From: Pseudidiomarina halophila
GTDB taxonomy: Bacteria > Pseudomonadota > Gammaproteobacteria > Enterobacterales > Alteromonadaceae
DNA length: 64,000 nucleotides
Reading direction: 5' to 3'
Assembly (NCBI RefSeq): GCF_003987215.1
Contig: NZ_PIPW01000001.1
Location: forward strand, 682,001-746,000
Shown piece by piece: positions 29,868 through 39,270 of the stretch. The translations under genes were made by a program, and so were the position numbers. Numbering within the stretch: position 1 is the stretch's first letter; the number at the start of each line of letters is the position of its first letter. The notes below the pieces were generated by a model. That model made no database searches. It was not told where the DNA came from and was given only the letters and a program-made list of their open reading frames with translations.

Positions 29868-30193
29868 CAACGGCCTCTTTTCAATAACATGATGCGGACG
29901 CGGTTAATCAAAAACCAAATCACGCTAAGGCCCATTAAGCCATAGCTTACTTTGGCGTACCACGAGTCAGGATGAGGTTGTTCCAGAAAAACATAAGTGA
30001 ATGCGCCTATAGCTAAAAGTAGCGCTAGCATGGACTGACTAAGCAGCTTATCCTTCCGGCGTTGCACCGCGCGCAACTGTTCGCGTTCGATGTCTTCACT
30101 GGTGCGGCCTGCGAGTACAAATTCGCAGTGCGGACAGGTTTTCGCTTTATCCGAAATTCGCTTATTACAGGAAGGGCAATGAATGAGTGCCAT
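29867..30193 (-). CDS. Zinc-ribbon membrane protein, unknown function
   Basis: This 108-residue protein begins with a zinc ribbon of two CxxC pairs (CPSC at about residue 6 and CPHC at about 20). A basic helical stretch follows, then two hydrophobic segments (roughly 54-70 and 83-98) that should cross the membrane. ATG 30193 has AGGA 5 bases upstream, whereas the longer reading frame has no such site. It is the first gene of the unit running through yeaC, msrC, the acidic protein, proQ and prc. No function can be assigned. Confidence 0.8.
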   Translation of the reverse strand: MALIHCPSCNKRISDKAKTCPHCEFVLAGRTSEDIEREQLRAVQRRKDKLLSQSMLALLLAIGAFTYVFLEQPHPDSWYAKVSYGLMGLSVIWFLINRVRIMLLKRGR

Positions 30194-30225
30194 AATGTCC
30201 TCTATCTTCATACTTCGAACTAAGC

Positions 30226-30253
30226 AATATAAGGGTTTGGGCGCTAAATTCAA
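30226..30253 (-). promoter_or_regulatory. Promoter of the zinc ribbon-to-prc unit
   Basis: On the minus strand TTGAAT (30253-30248) and TATATT (30231-30226) are spaced 16 bases, about 33 bases before the first start codon. Confidence 0.55.
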
Positions 30254-30273
30254 GCATGGATCCCTGCTCAGTT

Positions 30274-30306
30274 AAAAAAGAACCCGCGACGAAGCGCGGG
30301 TTCCTC
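30274..30306 (-). terminator. Terminator after the AGCS symporter gene
   Basis: GAACCCGCG (30280-30288) and CGCGGGTTC (30295-30303) form a 9-base stem. On the minus strand a T6 run follows. Confidence 0.92.
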
Positions 30307-30323
30307 TAAGATCAAAGAGCAAA

Positions 30324-32009
30324 TTACTGTTCTTCTTTCTTTTTCGCTTGCTCGGCATCAAAATCCTGCCAGTAGGCTTTGACGGTATCTTTCATCTCGC
30401 GTCGCAACAGCATGATGCCCAGTAAGTTAGGCAAGGTCATCAGTACAATCGCAACGTACGACAATGTCCATACCAGGGTAGTATCCGCAAACGAGGCGAT
30501 GAAAAAGCCAGCTACGTAGATGATGCGGTATGGCATTACCCCGCGTTGGCCGAATAAGTAGACCACCGCCCGGTCGCCATAATAAGACCAGGCGATCGCA
30601 GTCGAAAATGCAAACATAAGTAAGCTGATAGGAACAATATACTCGCCCCAGTCTCCCAGGAAACCATTACTGAAGGCGATGGACGTCAAGGCTGCGGAAT
30701 GGACCAGGCTCTCGCCCATGATGACGATGTCCTCTTTCATTAAGCGGCCATCTTCGATGCGCAAGGTACCCGAATATGGATCTTCGCCGGCCACGATAAA
30801 GCGCACATCTTCAGCAACAGAACGCGCATGCAGCATGGTGTAACCATTATTAACAGCTTCACCACCTTGCACCTCAATGATGCCGGTATATTTTTCGATG
30901 GTGTTTTGGTCAGTACTGTTTAAATAGTGGTACAGCGCTGTCCGGTCTGCTTCGTTATTATCATTGTAGCTACCAGCGACAATCTCAAGGTCGGTACGCG
31001 AGAATACGTTTTCGTGTTTCTGGTTCCAAACCCCTGAAGACAAAATCACCAGGCCGGTTAGGGTACAAACGATAATGGTATCGATGAAGGGCTCGAGGAT
31101 AGATACAAGACCTTCTGACACTGGCTCATCCGCCCGCGCTGACGCGTGCGCAATTGGCGCAGAACCCTGACCCGCTTCGTTTGAGAACAAGCCCCGGTTA
31201 ACACCGCGGTTGAACGCATAGGCGAAGGTTGCACCAAGGAAACCACCTGTCGCCGCTGAACCGGTAAAGGCATCAGTGAAGATCGCCGCAAAAGAAGGGC
31301 CAATTTGATCCAGATTGTAGAAAATAACACTGAATGCACCCAGCACATACAGCAAGCCCATGATCGGCACGATGCGCGAGGTGACCGCGGCGATGCGCTT
31401 AATACCGCCAATGATAACCATGGCTAACAGAATCGCCAGGATACCGCCGGTCAGCATTGGATCAACGCCAAAGCTCATTTGCATACTCTGAGCGATGTTG
31501 TTGATTTGCGGCATATTACCTGTGCCGAAGGAGCTGATGATGGTGGCGATAGCGAAAATCACTGCGAGCCACTTCATGTTCAGGCGGCGATCCATGTAAT
31601 ACATAGGACCACCTGCCATAGTGCCATCTTCGGTCTGCACCCGGTATTTATGTGAGAGTGTGACCTCTACAAACTTGGTCGTCATACCCAAAAAGGCGGT
31701 AATCCACATCCAGAATAATGCGGCAGGACCACCGAGGAAGATCGCCAGCGCCACACCACCAATGTTACCGGTACCTACGGTGCCCGAAAGGGCTGTTGAG
31801 AGTGCCTGAAAGTGACTGGTGTCCCCTTTTGCGCCCTTTTTATCGAACTTACCGGTGACGACTTTCCAGGCATGTCCGAAAAAACGGATTTGCGGAAAAC
31901 CCAGGTAAAGCGTGAAAAAGATACCTACACCCAGCAGTATGTATGGGAAATAGGCCGCTGAACCAAGATAGCTGTCCAACAGTAAAAGAAAGTTATTGAT
32001 GGCTTCCAA
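30324..32009 (-). CDS. Alanine (amino acid):cation symporter, AGCS family
   Basis: This Na+-coupled carrier takes up alanine or glycine. The 561-residue protein has about 10-11 membrane segments and family motifs such as [30 protein letters not shown] and [15 protein letters not shown]. An insertion of about 100 residues around residues 330-440 is longer than in classic AlsT/DagA. I place the start at TTG 32009 because AAGGGGG lies 5 bases before it; no ATG is available nearby, and TTG 32027 has no ribosome site. It is monocistronic, with its own terminator. Confidence 0.93.
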   Translation of the reverse strand: MEAINNFLLLLDSYLGSAAYFPYILLGVGIFFTLYLGFPQIRFFGHAWKVVTGKFDKKGAKGDTSHFQALSTALSGTVGTGNIGGVALAIFLGGPAALFWMWITAFLGMTTKFVEVTLSHKYRVQTEDGTMAGGPMYYMDRRLNMKWLAVIFAIATIISSFGTGNMPQINNIAQSMQMSFGVDPMLTGGILAILLAMVIIGGIKRIAAVTSRIVPIMGLLYVLGAFSVIFYNLDQIGPSFAAIFTDAFTGSAATGGFLGATFAYAFNRGVNRGLFSNEAGQGSAPIAHASARADEPVSEGLVSILEPFIDTIIVCTLTGLVILSSGVWNQKHENVFSRTDLEIVAGSYNDNNEADRTALYHYLNSTDQNTIEKYTGIIEVQGGEAVNNGYTMLHARSVAEDVRFIVAGEDPYSGTLRIEDGRLMKEDIVIMGESLVHSAALTSIAFSNGFLGDWGEYIVPISLLMFAFSTAIAWSYYGDRAVVYLFGQRGVMPYRIIYVAGFFIASFADTTLVWTLSYVAIVLMTLPNLLGIMLLRREMKDTVKAYWQDFDAEQAKKKEEQ

Positions 32010-32077
32010 GGTAGCCCCCTTGTCCAATTGTTATCGTTATTTATTGTGGTTATTGTGGTAAAGCTAACTTGCGCGAA

Positions 32078-33208
32078 TTAATCGCGCAAGTTATTTGCAA
32101 CAGCATAGACCGCACTGAGTACATCAGCACCTAATTGTGCACTGCGGTTTGCCGACCAGCCAAAGTCTTCATCCGGCAGGTTCGCATTATCTTTGAACGG
32201 CATTTCCAGAGTGAACGCTAAGCAATTGAAACGCTCTGCTACGGCATTACTTGCCACCGTCAGATTTGCTTCACCCGGGCCGTCGACCTCGTAGCCATGT
32301 TCAACCTGAAACTCTGGCGTAATGGCTAACAAAGTATCTTTAAAGCGCTGCGCCAGTTTTGCGTGGCTGGCATCATAGCAAGGAACACCCTCACAACCGG
32401 CAAGGAAGTTATAAGGTAAATTCTCATCACCGTGAATATCTAAGTACAAATCAACGCCGGTTTCCTGCATTGCCTGCAAGACATAATAAACTTCCGGGCT
32501 GCGTTCTAACGACGGTTCCTGCCATTCGCGATTCAGGTTGGTGCCGACGGCATTGGTGCGTAAATGACCGCGTACGCTGCCATCAGGGTTCATATTAGGT
32601 ACGACATAGAATACCGTGTCCTGCAATAACTTCCGCGCCGCACCATCTTCATCATCAAGCAGACGCCCAAGTAAACCTTCAATAAACCATTCTGCCATGC
32701 TCTCACCCGGATGCTGGCGTGCAGTCACCCAGATCTTGCGCTTCGCATCGGAAGGCTCACCGATCACCAGCAGGTTCATATCGCGACCATCAAGTGTCGC
32801 GCCAAGCCAGACGTGTTCAACCAAACTTGATTGTTGCGCGGACTGAATCAGATCCTGATGACGTTCATAGGAATATGGTGTGAAGTACGCAAAATAAACA
32901 CTTTCCTGCTCAAGGGTATGGCGAATGGTAAGTGTTTTGCCATCGAAACTGGTAGGTACACGGAACCAGGTTTCGCGGTCATAGGAAGCTACCGCTGAAT
33001 AGTCTTTCCAGCCATCAGGATAAGCTGAATCACCGGCATTAGTAATGCGCATGACGTGTTCAGCACCGACTTCGCCATAGAGTTTAAAGTGAAACCATTG
33101 ATAAAAATCTGATTGATGATCCTTGCGGATCTGCAGCTCAATGGCATCTTCATTGGTTGCGTCGATAACTTCGATATTACCGCTATCGAATTGGGCAGTG
33201 ATAAACAT
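32078..33208 (-). CDS. M14 cytosolic carboxypeptidase-like zinc peptidase
   Basis: The 376-residue protein fits the bacterial cytosolic carboxypeptidase (CCP, M14D) group. An N-terminal beta domain precedes the M14 domain. The zinc site is HPGES (H and E) plus the histidine of DIHGDE. Substrate-binding elements NPDGS and NLNREW and the catalytic glutamate in FTLEMPF follow. No signal peptide is seen, so it should act in the cytoplasm. Eukaryotic relatives trim tubulin glutamates; bacterial substrates are unclear. AGGA precedes the ATG. Confidence 0.93.
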   Translation of the reverse strand: MFITAQFDSGNIEVIDATNEDAIELQIRKDHQSDFYQWFHFKLYGEVGAEHVMRITNAGDSAYPDGWKDYSAVASYDRETWFRVPTSFDGKTLTIRHTLEQESVYFAYFTPYSYERHQDLIQSAQQSSLVEHVWLGATLDGRDMNLLVIGEPSDAKRKIWVTARQHPGESMAEWFIEGLLGRLLDDEDGAARKLLQDTVFYVVPNMNPDGSVRGHLRTNAVGTNLNREWQEPSLERSPEVYYVLQAMQETGVDLYLDIHGDENLPYNFLAGCEGVPCYDASHAKLAQRFKDTLLAITPEFQVEHGYEVDGPGEANLTVASNAVAERFNCLAFTLEMPFKDNANLPDEDFGWSANRSAQLGADVLSAVYAVANNLRD

Positions 33209-33244
33209 TCGCTTATTTCCTGTAGTTTATATATTTAGTTCAAA

Positions 33245-33270
33245 ACAAAAGCGCCATAAGGCGCTTTTGT
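33245..33270 (-). terminator. Terminator after the GAPDH gene
   Basis: AAAAGCGCC (33247-33255) and GGCGCTTTT (33260-33268) form a stem with a 4-base loop. On the minus strand the stem ends in TTTT and is followed by GTTTTG. Confidence 0.75.
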
Positions 33271-33285
33271 AGAGAAAAAACCGTA

Positions 33286-34731
33286 TTACACCGGCAAGTT
33301 CATAAGTTGCTGGCCAGCCATTTGCTCCGCCACACGAATCACCTGGCAACTGTAGCCGAATTCATTGTCATACCAAACATATAACACTGCCCGGTCTTCG
33401 TCTACGATGGTGGCATGGGAATCAATGACGCCGGCATAGCGCGAACCAACCAGGTCAGTTGATACGATTTCGGTTGAGGCTGTGAAATCGATCTGAGCTT
33501 GCAAGTCAGAATGTAAAGCCTGCTCACGTAAAAAGCTATTGAGCTCTTCTTTACTGGTTTCTTTCTTCAGGTTCAGATTCATAATCGCCATCGAAACATT
33601 CGGCGTCGGCACCCGAATCGCATTTCCGGTCAACTTGCCAGCCAGCTCAGGTAATGCTTTTGCCACAGCTTTTGCGGCGCCCGTAGTGGTCAGAACCATA
33701 TTTAATGGCGCTGACCGTCCCCGCCGTTCGGCTGAGTGATAATTATCAATGAGGTTCTGGTCATTGGTGTAGGAATGCACGGTCTCAACATGGCCATTAC
33801 GGATGCCATAATTATCGTTAATCACCTTCAGGACTGGGGTGATGGCATTGGTGGTGCAGCTTGCCGCGCTGACAATTAGGTCGTCCGGCTGAATATCGCG
33901 GTGGTTGACGCCGTACACGACATTTTTAATTGCGCCTTTTGAAGGAGCCGTTAACAGAACCTTCTTTACACCTTTCGATTTAAGGTGCAGACCTAAGCCC
34001 GCTTCATCTTTCCAGATACCCGTGTTATCGATGACGATGGCATCATTGATACCATACTGTGTGTAATCAACCTGATCCGGGCCGTTCGAATAGATGACCT
34101 TAATGCTGGTGCCATTGGCACGGATCGCAGAATTTTCATGATCAACAGTGATTGAGCCGTTAAACGGCCCGTGAATTGAATCACGACGCAACAGACTTGC
34201 ACGTTTCTCCAGGTCACCATCACGTCCACCACGGACAACAATCGCACGCAAGCGCATTTTATTATTGCTGCCGTTACGCTCAATCAGCAAGCGAGCTAAT
34301 AGTCGACCAATGCGGCCAAATCCGTAGAGCACCACATCCTGCGCGGGAATTTCGTCTGCTTTATCAACAATGTCGACCAGCTCACGATGTAAGTAATCTT
34401 CTATAGAAGCACCGTTGCCGGCGTCTTTGTGTAAATAATTAAAAGCTAATTTACCTAAGTCGACACGGGCCGGTGCAAGCTTCATTTTGGCCAGAGCTTC
34501 AATGAAAGGGAAGCTCTCACGTAACCGCAGTTTGATACCCTCATGCCGGCGGATAAGGCGATGCGCCTTGATAATGTTAATGGTGTCGACATTTAACAGA
34601 GAACGGCCATAAACTAAAATTTCGACGCCGTAGTTGCGGTACAGACGGCCGATTAATGGCTGCATTAGCTCTGCGTATTCTTGGCGTTCCTGCCAGCTTT
34701 GAAGGGTCATATCCTGCTGCTGATCACTCAT
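33286..34731 (-). CDS. gap: Glyceraldehyde-3-phosphate dehydrogenase, long form
   Basis: The 481-residue enzyme oxidises glyceraldehyde-3-phosphate with NAD(P). An N-terminal extension of about 120 residues, not present in GapA, precedes the Rossmann motif GFGRIGR (127-133). The catalytic cysteine is C292 (SAASCTTNAI), and the C-terminal core includes AAKAVAKALPELAGKLTGNA. This long class occurs in marine Gammaproteobacteria. ATG 34731 has AAAGG 7 bases upstream. It is divergent from pykA across a short regulatory gap. Confidence 0.94.
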   Translation of the reverse strand: MSDQQQDMTLQSWQERQEYAELMQPLIGRLYRNYGVEILVYGRSLLNVDTINIIKAHRLIRRHEGIKLRLRESFPFIEALAKMKLAPARVDLGKLAFNYLHKDAGNGASIEDYLHRELVDIVDKADEIPAQDVVLYGFGRIGRLLARLLIERNGSNNKMRLRAIVVRGGRDGDLEKRASLLRRDSIHGPFNGSITVDHENSAIRANGTSIKVIYSNGPDQVDYTQYGINDAIVIDNTGIWKDEAGLGLHLKSKGVKKVLLTAPSKGAIKNVVYGVNHRDIQPDDLIVSAASCTTNAITPVLKVINDNYGIRNGHVETVHSYTNDQNLIDNYHSAERRGRSAPLNMVLTTTGAAKAVAKALPELAGKLTGNAIRVPTPNVSMAIMNLNLKKETSKEELNSFLREQALHSDLQAQIDFTASTEIVSTDLVGSRYAGVIDSHATIVDEDRAVLYVWYDNEFGYSCQVIRVAEQMAGQQLMNLPV

Positions 34732-34782
34732 GCGATTACCTTTACGTTGCATTGGAAAGAAGATAAACAAAAAGTGCGCGCT

Positions 34783-34812
34783 ATTGTACTTAAAACACCG
34801 GTTCAGTGCCAG
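34783..34812 (-). promoter_or_regulatory. gap promoter with weak HexR-like box
   Basis: On the minus strand CTGGCA (34812-34807) and TACAAT (34788-34783) are spaced 18 bases. The plus-strand sequence TGTACTTAAAACACC (34785-34799) over the -10 matches about 11 of 15 positions of the HexR operator I remember. HexR controls gap and pyk genes in related bacteria. Confidence 0.4.
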
Positions 34813-34837
34813 AAACTCTGTATCCTCAGTATCAGCG

Positions 34838-34846
34838 TGATATAAT
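34838..34846 (+). promoter_or_regulatory. pykA extended -10 promoter
   Basis: A perfect TATAAT (34841-34846) is preceded by TGA, giving an extended -10 (TGnTATAAT). The -35 region is poor. Transcription would start near 34853. Confidence 0.6.
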
Positions 34847-34906
34847 CTGCGACCTGTTTATTGATTTCAAAGCATACTAAAAGGCTTGCCCACCGAGGAG
34901 TTTACC

Positions 34907-36343
34907 ATGTTACGCCGTACCAAAATTGTGACGACATTAGGTCCCGCAACTGATGACCCAAGCACGCTCGAAGCGTTAATTAAAGCAGGTGCGAATGTTG
35001 TCCGTTTAAACTTTTCTCACGGTAAGCCGGAAGATCATCAACAGCGCGCAGCCATGGTACGCTCGATTTGCGAGCGGCTGGGAACTCATGTGGCCATCCT
35101 TGGTGACTTACAGGGTCCAAAAATTCGCATCGCGAAATTTGTACATGACACGGTCACCCTTGACGAGGGCGATACTTTTATTCTGGATGCTGAACTGGGT
35201 ACCAATGACGGAACCGGACAAAGCGTCGGTATCGACTACAAAGAACTGCCTGAAGATGTGCAGCCAGGCGATATTCTGCTATTGGATGACGGCCGTGTTC
35301 GTTTGCAGGTTGAACGGGTCGAGGGAGCCAAAGTACACACCACTGTTACTATCGGTGGCAAGCTCTCCAACAACAAAGGCATTAATCGCCTTGGTGGCGG
35401 TTTGTCAGCCGCTGCGTTAACAGAAAAAGATTATGACGATATTAAATTAGCTGCCCAGATTGGGGTGGATTACTTAGCCGTGTCGTTTCCGCGTTCAGGT
35501 GAAGACATGCATGAGGCGCGCCGGTTATTTCGCGCAGCAAACGGTACTGGCATGTTGTGCGCCAAAATCGAACGCGCAGAAGCAGTGGCCACGGACGCTG
35601 CACTCGACGACATTATTCGCGCCTCCGAGGCGGTAATGGTTGCCCGTGGTGACCTCGGTGTGGAAATTGGCGATGCTCAGTTGGTCGGTAAGCAGAAACG
35701 TATCATCGAGCGGGCGCGCCAACTCAACAAAGTTGTTATTACCGCCACACAGATGATGGAATCGATGATTGAAAATCCAATGCCAACGCGGGCGGAAGTT
35801 ATGGACGTTGCCAACGCCGTGCTGGATGGCACTGACGCCGTCATGTTGTCGGCGGAAACTGCAGCCGGCAAGTTCCCGGTAGCCACCGTAAAAGCAATGG
35901 CGGAAATTTGTCTGGGTGCGGAAACCCATCCTTCGGCGCGGATCGATAACAGCGAACTGGAAGAGACCTTTACCAATATTCAGGAAGCGACGGCAATAAC
36001 CTCCATGTACGCGGCAACGCATCTGACGGGGGTCAAAGCCATTATTGCGTTAACCGAGTCCGGGTCAACGGCAAAATTAATGTCCCGCATCCACACCATA
36101 TTGCCGATCTTCTCGCTATCACGCCATCAGGAAAGCCGTAACCGTTGCGCGTTGTATCGCGGCGTTTATCCGGTAGCTTTCGATTCGACCAAAAGTAAGC
36201 CCGAAAATTTAGTCTACGACGCTATTGCCCAAATTAAGGCCCGTGGCCATCTGGCAACCGGCGACCTGGTGGTACTGACGCATGGTGATGTGATGGAAAC
36301 CGTCGGCTCGACCAATACCTGCAAAATCATTGAGGTTAAGTAG
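34907..36343 (+). CDS. pykA: Pyruvate kinase, type II
   Basis: Pyruvate kinase makes pyruvate and ATP from phosphoenolpyruvate. The 478-residue product matches E. coli PykA throughout: [14 protein letters not shown] at the N-terminus, [13 protein letters not shown], the active-site block [23 protein letters not shown] and a C-terminal regulatory domain. ATG 34907 follows GAGGAG by 6 bases. The end overlaps the convergent DUF6279 gene by 8 bases. Confidence 0.97.
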   Translation: MLRRTKIVTTLGPATDDPSTLEALIKAGANVVRLNFSHGKPEDHQQRAAMVRSICERLGTHVAILGDLQGPKIRIAKFVHDTVTLDEGDTFILDAELGTNDGTGQSVGIDYKELPEDVQPGDILLLDDGRVRLQVERVEGAKVHTTVTIGGKLSNNKGINRLGGGLSAAALTEKDYDDIKLAAQIGVDYLAVSFPRSGEDMHEARRLFRAANGTGMLCAKIERAEAVATDAALDDIIRASEAVMVARGDLGVEIGDAQLVGKQKRIIERARQLNKVVITATQMMESMIENPMPTRAEVMDVANAVLDGTDAVMLSAETAAGKFPVATVKAMAEICLGAETHPSARIDNSELEETFTNIQEATAITSMYAATHLTGVKAIIALTESGSTAKLMSRIHTILPIFSLSRHQESRNRCALYRGVYPVAFDSTKSKPENLVYDAIAQIKARGHLATGDLVVLTHGDVMETVGSTNTCKIIEVK

Positions 36344-37193
36344 CAAAGTTTTTGATAAGACTATCAACGGTTGCGCGATAGTCGGCTAACTTATTGCGCA
36401 AGTGGCGCTTTTGCCCAAAGGAAAGTGTCTGGTAAAGATCCAGCAGTAATTGCTGGGTCAGCGCCCGGTTATACTGGTTAGCTTCAACCAGGACCTGGCT
36501 ACGCAGACCGTCTGGCGCTGTAATCAACAGGCTCATGCGATCGGCATAATCCGGCGCCGCAGGGTCTCGCAGTGTTGTTGCAAAAAGCTCCAGCCAGGTC
36601 TCCTGGTACGCCAGCCATTCCGCCTCGTTGTTTACCCGGTCATCAAGCCAGCGCCGTAGCAAGGTGCGCTGCTCTGCCTGCAACGGACCTAACCACTCTT
36701 TTGCGCGTTCCAGGGTTCGCTCGAGACGCTCTCTGCGTCGCTCCGACGGGTCAAGTTCTGCATCTTCTTCGCGTTCTTCCTCAAGCCGCTCATGTAAATT
36801 GCTGATGAGCTGTTCCCGCTGTTCAACAGAGAGTTGCGGCAGGTAGGTTAGCGCATAAGGTTCGAGCTGATTGCGAATGGTCGCCCAGAAGTCAAAAAGC
36901 CGATCGCTGTAACTAATAATATCGCGTGCCCCGAGTTCGTCCTGATCAAGGGTGACAATCAGTTCGTCCAACATGGTCCGGTAGCGGGGTAACTGTGTGC
37001 GGGCGTGCCATAGATGAAGTTCATCAATACTGCGATCGACGTTGTCTTCGAGTTGCCCGGATAGGTCGACATATTTCGCCAATTGCCATTCGACAAAGGT
37101 ATCGGCAAAACGGTAGCCAAATTGGGTTGAGCAACCACCGAGAATAAGCAGCAACGAAAGCAAACAAACACGACCAAGTAAAACTTTTAACAT
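36336..37193 (-). CDS. DUF6279-type lipoprotein
   Basis: The 285-residue protein has a lipoprotein signal with lipobox LGGC (Cys at about 21), then a helical, highly charged body ([20 protein letters not shown]) and repeated R/E-rich helices. It is probably anchored to the outer membrane facing the periplasm. I do not know a function. It follows the LytTR regulator gene by 29 bases in the same direction, so it is likely part of a kinase-regulator-lipoprotein unit. Its 3' end overlaps pykA. Confidence 0.82.
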   Translation of the reverse strand: MLKVLLGRVCLLSLLLILGGCSTQFGYRFADTFVEWQLAKYVDLSGQLEDNVDRSIDELHLWHARTQLPRYRTMLDELIVTLDQDELGARDIISYSDRLFDFWATIRNQLEPYALTYLPQLSVEQREQLISNLHERLEEEREEDAELDPSERRRERLERTLERAKEWLGPLQAEQRTLLRRWLDDRVNNEAEWLAYQETWLELFATTLRDPAAPDYADRMSLLITAPDGLRSQVLVEANQYNRALTQQLLLDLYQTLSFGQKRHLRNKLADYRATVDSLIKNFAT

Positions 37194-37222
37194 GGGGTTT
37201 GTTGCTCCCTTTTACAGATAGG

Positions 37223-38050
37223 TTAGGTTGTAAGAATCAGTCGTTTAATACGTTCTTTGTAACTGCGACTCACTTTCAGTTCTTTGCCATTTTTCAACAC
37301 AATATGGTATTCACCATTTTGCCGGCTGCAGAGTTTTTCAATTTGTTCTAAGTTAACAATTGCCGAGCGATGAATGCGCTGGAAACGGTTCGGATTCAAC
37401 TCATCTTCGAGTTCTTTCATGGTACGGCGCAAAATATGCGTCTCGTTTCCTGCATGAATACACATGTAATCACCCGCCGCATCAACCCATTCAATGGAGT
37501 TTATTGCGACTCGGGTAATTTCCCCACTTTCTTTAATCGCAATATGTTCAGGATAGCGAACATGACCGACATCTTCGTTGTCAGCTAATTTTTTCAGAAT
37601 CGCTTCACAATCTTCACCAGTAGCATCTGCAAGTAAATTAAGCATACGTTGCTGTTGCTGATCGCGTTCACGTTGCGCGAGATTTTTTTCCACCCGGCTT
37701 AAAGTCTGACGTAACCGATCATGATCAACAGGCTTTAATAAGTAATCGATGGCGCGCACTTCAAACGCTTTAATGGCGTACTGATCGTAGGCTGTGACAA
37801 AAACTACGATGGGCAATTCGGCACCGCGGGCCTTGGCCTCGCGCAGTAGCTCAAAGCCATTCATACCCGGCATCTGGATATCGAGGAAAACTAAATCCGG
37901 CTTTAATTCAATAATCTTTTCCAGCGCCTGACGGGCATTCGGGCATTCGTCGAGCAGCTCAACCTGCGGGAATTCCTGCAAACGCACAGTCAGACCACGG
38001 CGCGCAAGCGATTCATCATCAACAATAAGTGTACGAATTTTGCTAGTCAT
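37223..38050 (-). CDS. LytTR-family response regulator
   Basis: The 275-residue protein has an N-terminal receiver (acidic pair D11-D12, phosphoacceptor D57 in FLDIQMPG, lysine in LLKPVD) and a C-terminal LytTR DNA-binding domain (about 175-275, with RIHRSAIVNLEQI). It is the partner of the sensor gene just upstream, whose stop overlaps its start (TAATG). LytTR regulators often control envelope, virulence or peptide-uptake genes. The neighbouring lipoprotein gene is a plausible target. Confidence 0.95.
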   Translation of the reverse strand: MTSKIRTLIVDDESLARRGLTVRLQEFPQVELLDECPNARQALEKIIELKPDLVFLDIQMPGMNGFELLREAKARGAELPIVVFVTAYDQYAIKAFEVRAIDYLLKPVDHDRLRQTLSRVEKNLAQRERDQQQQRMLNLLADATGEDCEAILKKLADNEDVGHVRYPEHIAIKESGEITRVAINSIEWVDAAGDYMCIHAGNETHILRRTMKELEDELNPNRFQRIHRSAIVNLEQIEKLCSRQNGEYHIVLKNGKELKVSRSYKERIKRLILTT

Positions 38051-39126
38051 TAAAGGTCAACCTGTTCGAAAGGAATGCGAATTTCCACACGCATGCCGCT
38101 GGGCTCGTTAGCTGATAATGTAAATGAGTAACGCTTACCATACAAGGCTTGCAATCGATCGCGTGTGTTTGCAAGGCCAACACCGCCCCGGTTGACTAAA
38201 TCGTCGGCCGGCTGTTTTACGCCAGGTCCGTTATCGGAAATAACGACCACAAGATCCTCACCCTCATGCTCTGCATGCACAATAACCTCACCACCCTCTT
38301 CCATTTTGGCGATGGCATATTTAATCGAGTTCTCGATCAATGGCTGCAGGAAGAGACTGGGAACCAGCGCATTTTCGACGCTCTCATCGACTTCAATAGT
38401 GACTTTGAGGCGCTCGTCAAAACGTACTTTCTCGATATCCAGATACAACATCAAGGCTTCAATTTCCCGCGCTAACGGGATCTTTTTTATCGGCTCGTTA
38501 TCCAACGAAAAGCGCAGGAATGAACTTAATTTGGTCATCATGCGGTTGGCAAGCTCGTTTTCCTTGATCAAGATTAACGTCGAGATCGCGTTTAAGGTAT
38601 TAAACAGAAAATGTGGATTAAGCTGATAACGCAACATCTTCAATTGCGCCTGATGCGCCATAGATGTCGCCATTAAGGCTTTTTGTTTCTCATCCTGAAG
38701 CATCTGGTAGTACTTAATACCAAAGTAAAGGCCACTCCAGCTCAGCATGATATAAAACTTAGCGGTGGTATTTTTAAAGTAAAACCAGTTACTTTCGGGT
38801 CGGAATCCGAATTTGTAGATTTCCCAGTAGGTTGCATTATCAATCACGGCCCAGATACTGGCGCTGGCGTAGGCGGAACCAAGTACAACCAAAATCAGGA
38901 ACCAGGGCTTGCTGTCCCATATCTGACGATACAAATAGCGCAGTGGAACGGTTAACAAAAAACCGGCATAGGCACCAAGCAGGATAATAATGGCATAGAT
39001 GTCACGCATTTCGTGCATCAGTGAGCCGATGTAATGCACCAGTGCATAACCGCTCCAGCCAGCTGCCTGCAGCACCCAGAAAAACCGGTTTCGATCATCT
39101 AATAAAGCTTGCCAGCGTCCCATCAT
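38050..39126 (-). CDS. LytS-type sensor histidine kinase
   Basis: The 358-residue protein has four to five N-terminal membrane segments (about 13-140) and a His_kinase (PF06580-like) domain with phospho-acceptor H172 in LNPHFLFNTLNAIS. A C-terminal ATPase follows with N box PLIENSIKYAI and G box SDNGPG. There is no large periplasmic sensor domain, so the signal is probably sensed in or at the membrane. ATGATG at the start leaves two possible initiators. Translation is coupled to the regulator gene. Confidence 0.94.
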   Translation of the reverse strand: MMGRWQALLDDRNRFFWVLQAAGWSGYALVHYIGSLMHEMRDIYAIIILLGAYAGFLLTVPLRYLYRQIWDSKPWFLILVVLGSAYASASIWAVIDNATYWEIYKFGFRPESNWFYFKNTTAKFYIMLSWSGLYFGIKYYQMLQDEKQKALMATSMAHQAQLKMLRYQLNPHFLFNTLNAISTLILIKENELANRMMTKLSSFLRFSLDNEPIKKIPLAREIEALMLYLDIEKVRFDERLKVTIEVDESVENALVPSLFLQPLIENSIKYAIAKMEEGGEVIVHAEHEGEDLVVVISDNGPGVKQPADDLVNRGGVGLANTRDRLQALYGKRYSFTLSANEPSGMRVEIRIPFEQVDL

Positions 39127-39156
39127 TGTTACAGCCGTTATCTTAGTGGTGTAACG

Positions 39157-39185
39157 ATTATACCGGTAGTTGTCGTCGCTGTCGG
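39157..39185 (-). promoter_or_regulatory. Promoter of the kinase-regulator-lipoprotein unit
   Basis: On the minus strand CCGACA (39185-39180) and TATAAT (39162-39157) are spaced 17 bases, about 31 bases before the kinase start. Confidence 0.6.
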
Positions 39186-39270
39186 TTCATTTATCGCAGA
39201 CAACCCACTGTATAGCGTGTCTCTGCCGTGCTAACCTTTTTCTAAATAAGCTGAAATCAAAGAGGTCGCC

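Noticed and set aside
29967-30193. Zinc-ribbon/two-helix protein as a toxin or defence effector
   Set aside because: Nothing in sequence beyond the two CxxC pairs and two helices supports it, and the gene sits in a housekeeping unit.
35525-36022. 165-codon minus-strand frame inside pykA
   Set aside because: Antisense shadow of the highly conserved pyruvate kinase active-site region.
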